In this document: piece after piece, positions 5,095-5,473 of the stretch
Layout of the letters: every line of letters begins with the position of its first letter
Numbering within the stretch: the stretch's first letter is position 1
Origin: Pseudomonadota bacterium
Lineage (GTDB): Bacteria; Pseudomonadota; Gammaproteobacteria; Acidithiobacillales; Acidithiobacillaceae
DNA length: 5,473 nucleotides
NCBI GenBank assembly: GCA_021840785.1
Contig: JAKBXD010000131.1
Coordinates: 1-5,473 of the forward strand
Reading direction: 5' to 3'
Notes under the pieces: model-generated
Databases searched by the model: none
What the model was told of the DNA's origin: nothing
The model's input: only the letters and a program-made list of their open reading frames with translations
Made by a program: the position numbers and the translations under genes

Positions 5095-5473
5095 CGGCGA
5101 CCCCTACTAAAATACTTATCCTCTTGAGCGGTTGTTCGGCCAATCCCGCCCCCAACGTCCACGTGCTCAAGAAGGTACGTTTTAGACACATGCTCCCTAA
5201 TGGACTGAAAAAATGTGTAGTCTATCTCTTCGTCCTGAGATAATAAAATGACCTGGCGATCAGTATCACTGGTCCAGAATCGAAGGATGTTTTCTCTGTG
5301 TTTGCTATCAAGACGCCCTAGTGGCGTGTCGACAACCATCGGAGCCTTAACGCCGGACACCTTGGCAAGGCCAGCGATTAACGCTGTTGCAAAAATCTGA
5401 TTTTCACCAGCAGACCTATCAAACGTGATCTCCTGACCCGCTTTGCTTAATATCTGTGTCGTCCCATCGTCAA
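5082..5473 (-). CDS. dndD: DndD, SMC/Rad50-like ATPase of DNA phosphorothioation, C-terminal part
   Basis: The gene enters from the right edge; 129 C-terminal codons are visible out of the usual 650-700. It shows the ABC signature RSAGENQ (5417-5397), then ATALIAGLAKVSGVKAPMVV leading to Walker B DTPLGRLDSKHRENI (from 5330), and the switch-histidine region as VILLSQDEEID. The DTPLGRLDSxHR wording after Walker B is characteristic of DndD among SMC/Rad50-like ATPases. DndD is thought to power or regulate sulfur insertion by DndC (with the cysteine desulfurase DndA) and DndE, replacing a non-bridging backbone oxygen with sulfur. The stop TGA at 5084-5082 lies inside the next gene, the dndD-dndE order is the standard one, and dndC and dndB would be expected beyond the right edge. 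The start and N-terminal Walker A are out of view. Confidence 0.9.
   Translation of the reverse strand, partial: DDGTTQILSKAGQEITFDRSAGENQIFATALIAGLAKVSGVKAPMVVDTPLGRLDSKHRENILRFWTSDTDRQVILLSQDEEIDYTFFQSIREHVSKTYLLEHVDVGGGIGRTTAQEDKYFSRGRRWAS

Noticed and set aside
1..5473. CRISPR array, tRNA or rRNA
   Set aside because: No regularly spaced identical repeats with unique spacers and no cloverleaf or rRNA segments were seen on either strand.

Overview
The window looks like a defence or genomic island of a proteobacterium. This is inferred from the insertion-sequence families present (IS66, IS21, TnpB-type), mixed base composition and domain content; no lineage marker gene is visible. Two intact defence-type genes face each other tail to tail across about 1 kb of insertion-sequence debris.

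Left part (1-636): a piece of a tnpB gene on the minus strand runs off the left edge and is cut off near position 100. Four imperfect direct copies of a ~20-bp motif follow (125-253), arranged like transposase-binding sites at one end of a Tn7/Tn5053-type element. Positions 254-636 hold no gene I can support. At 637-2451 (+) lies a single-chain GmrSD-type protein (DUF262 NTP-binding domain plus DUF1524 HNH nuclease), probably a modification-dependent restriction enzyme.

Middle part (2452-3519): two strong, mutually exclusive hairpins, a near-consensus promoter with inverted repeats around it, and a small unrecognised gene with a GTG start (2652-2915, +). On the minus strand are the 5' part and left terminal repeat of an IS66 element, and then the 3' part of an IS21-type istB gene.

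Right part (3520-5473, minus strand): the end of a DNA phosphorothioation operon. The C-terminal ATPase half-site of DndD runs into the window from the right edge. It overlaps by 13 bp the next gene, which encodes a DndE-like domain fused in one reading frame to an FtsK/SpoIIIE-type DNA translocase motor. DndE is normally a stand-alone protein of a little over 100 residues, so this fusion is the most interesting item here.

Working model (inference): the dnd operon marks host DNA with sulfur, the DndE-FtsK fusion couples that machinery to ATP-driven movement along DNA, and the nearby DUF262-DUF1524 enzyme may be a partner that senses modification. The last link rests only on proximity and family precedent.
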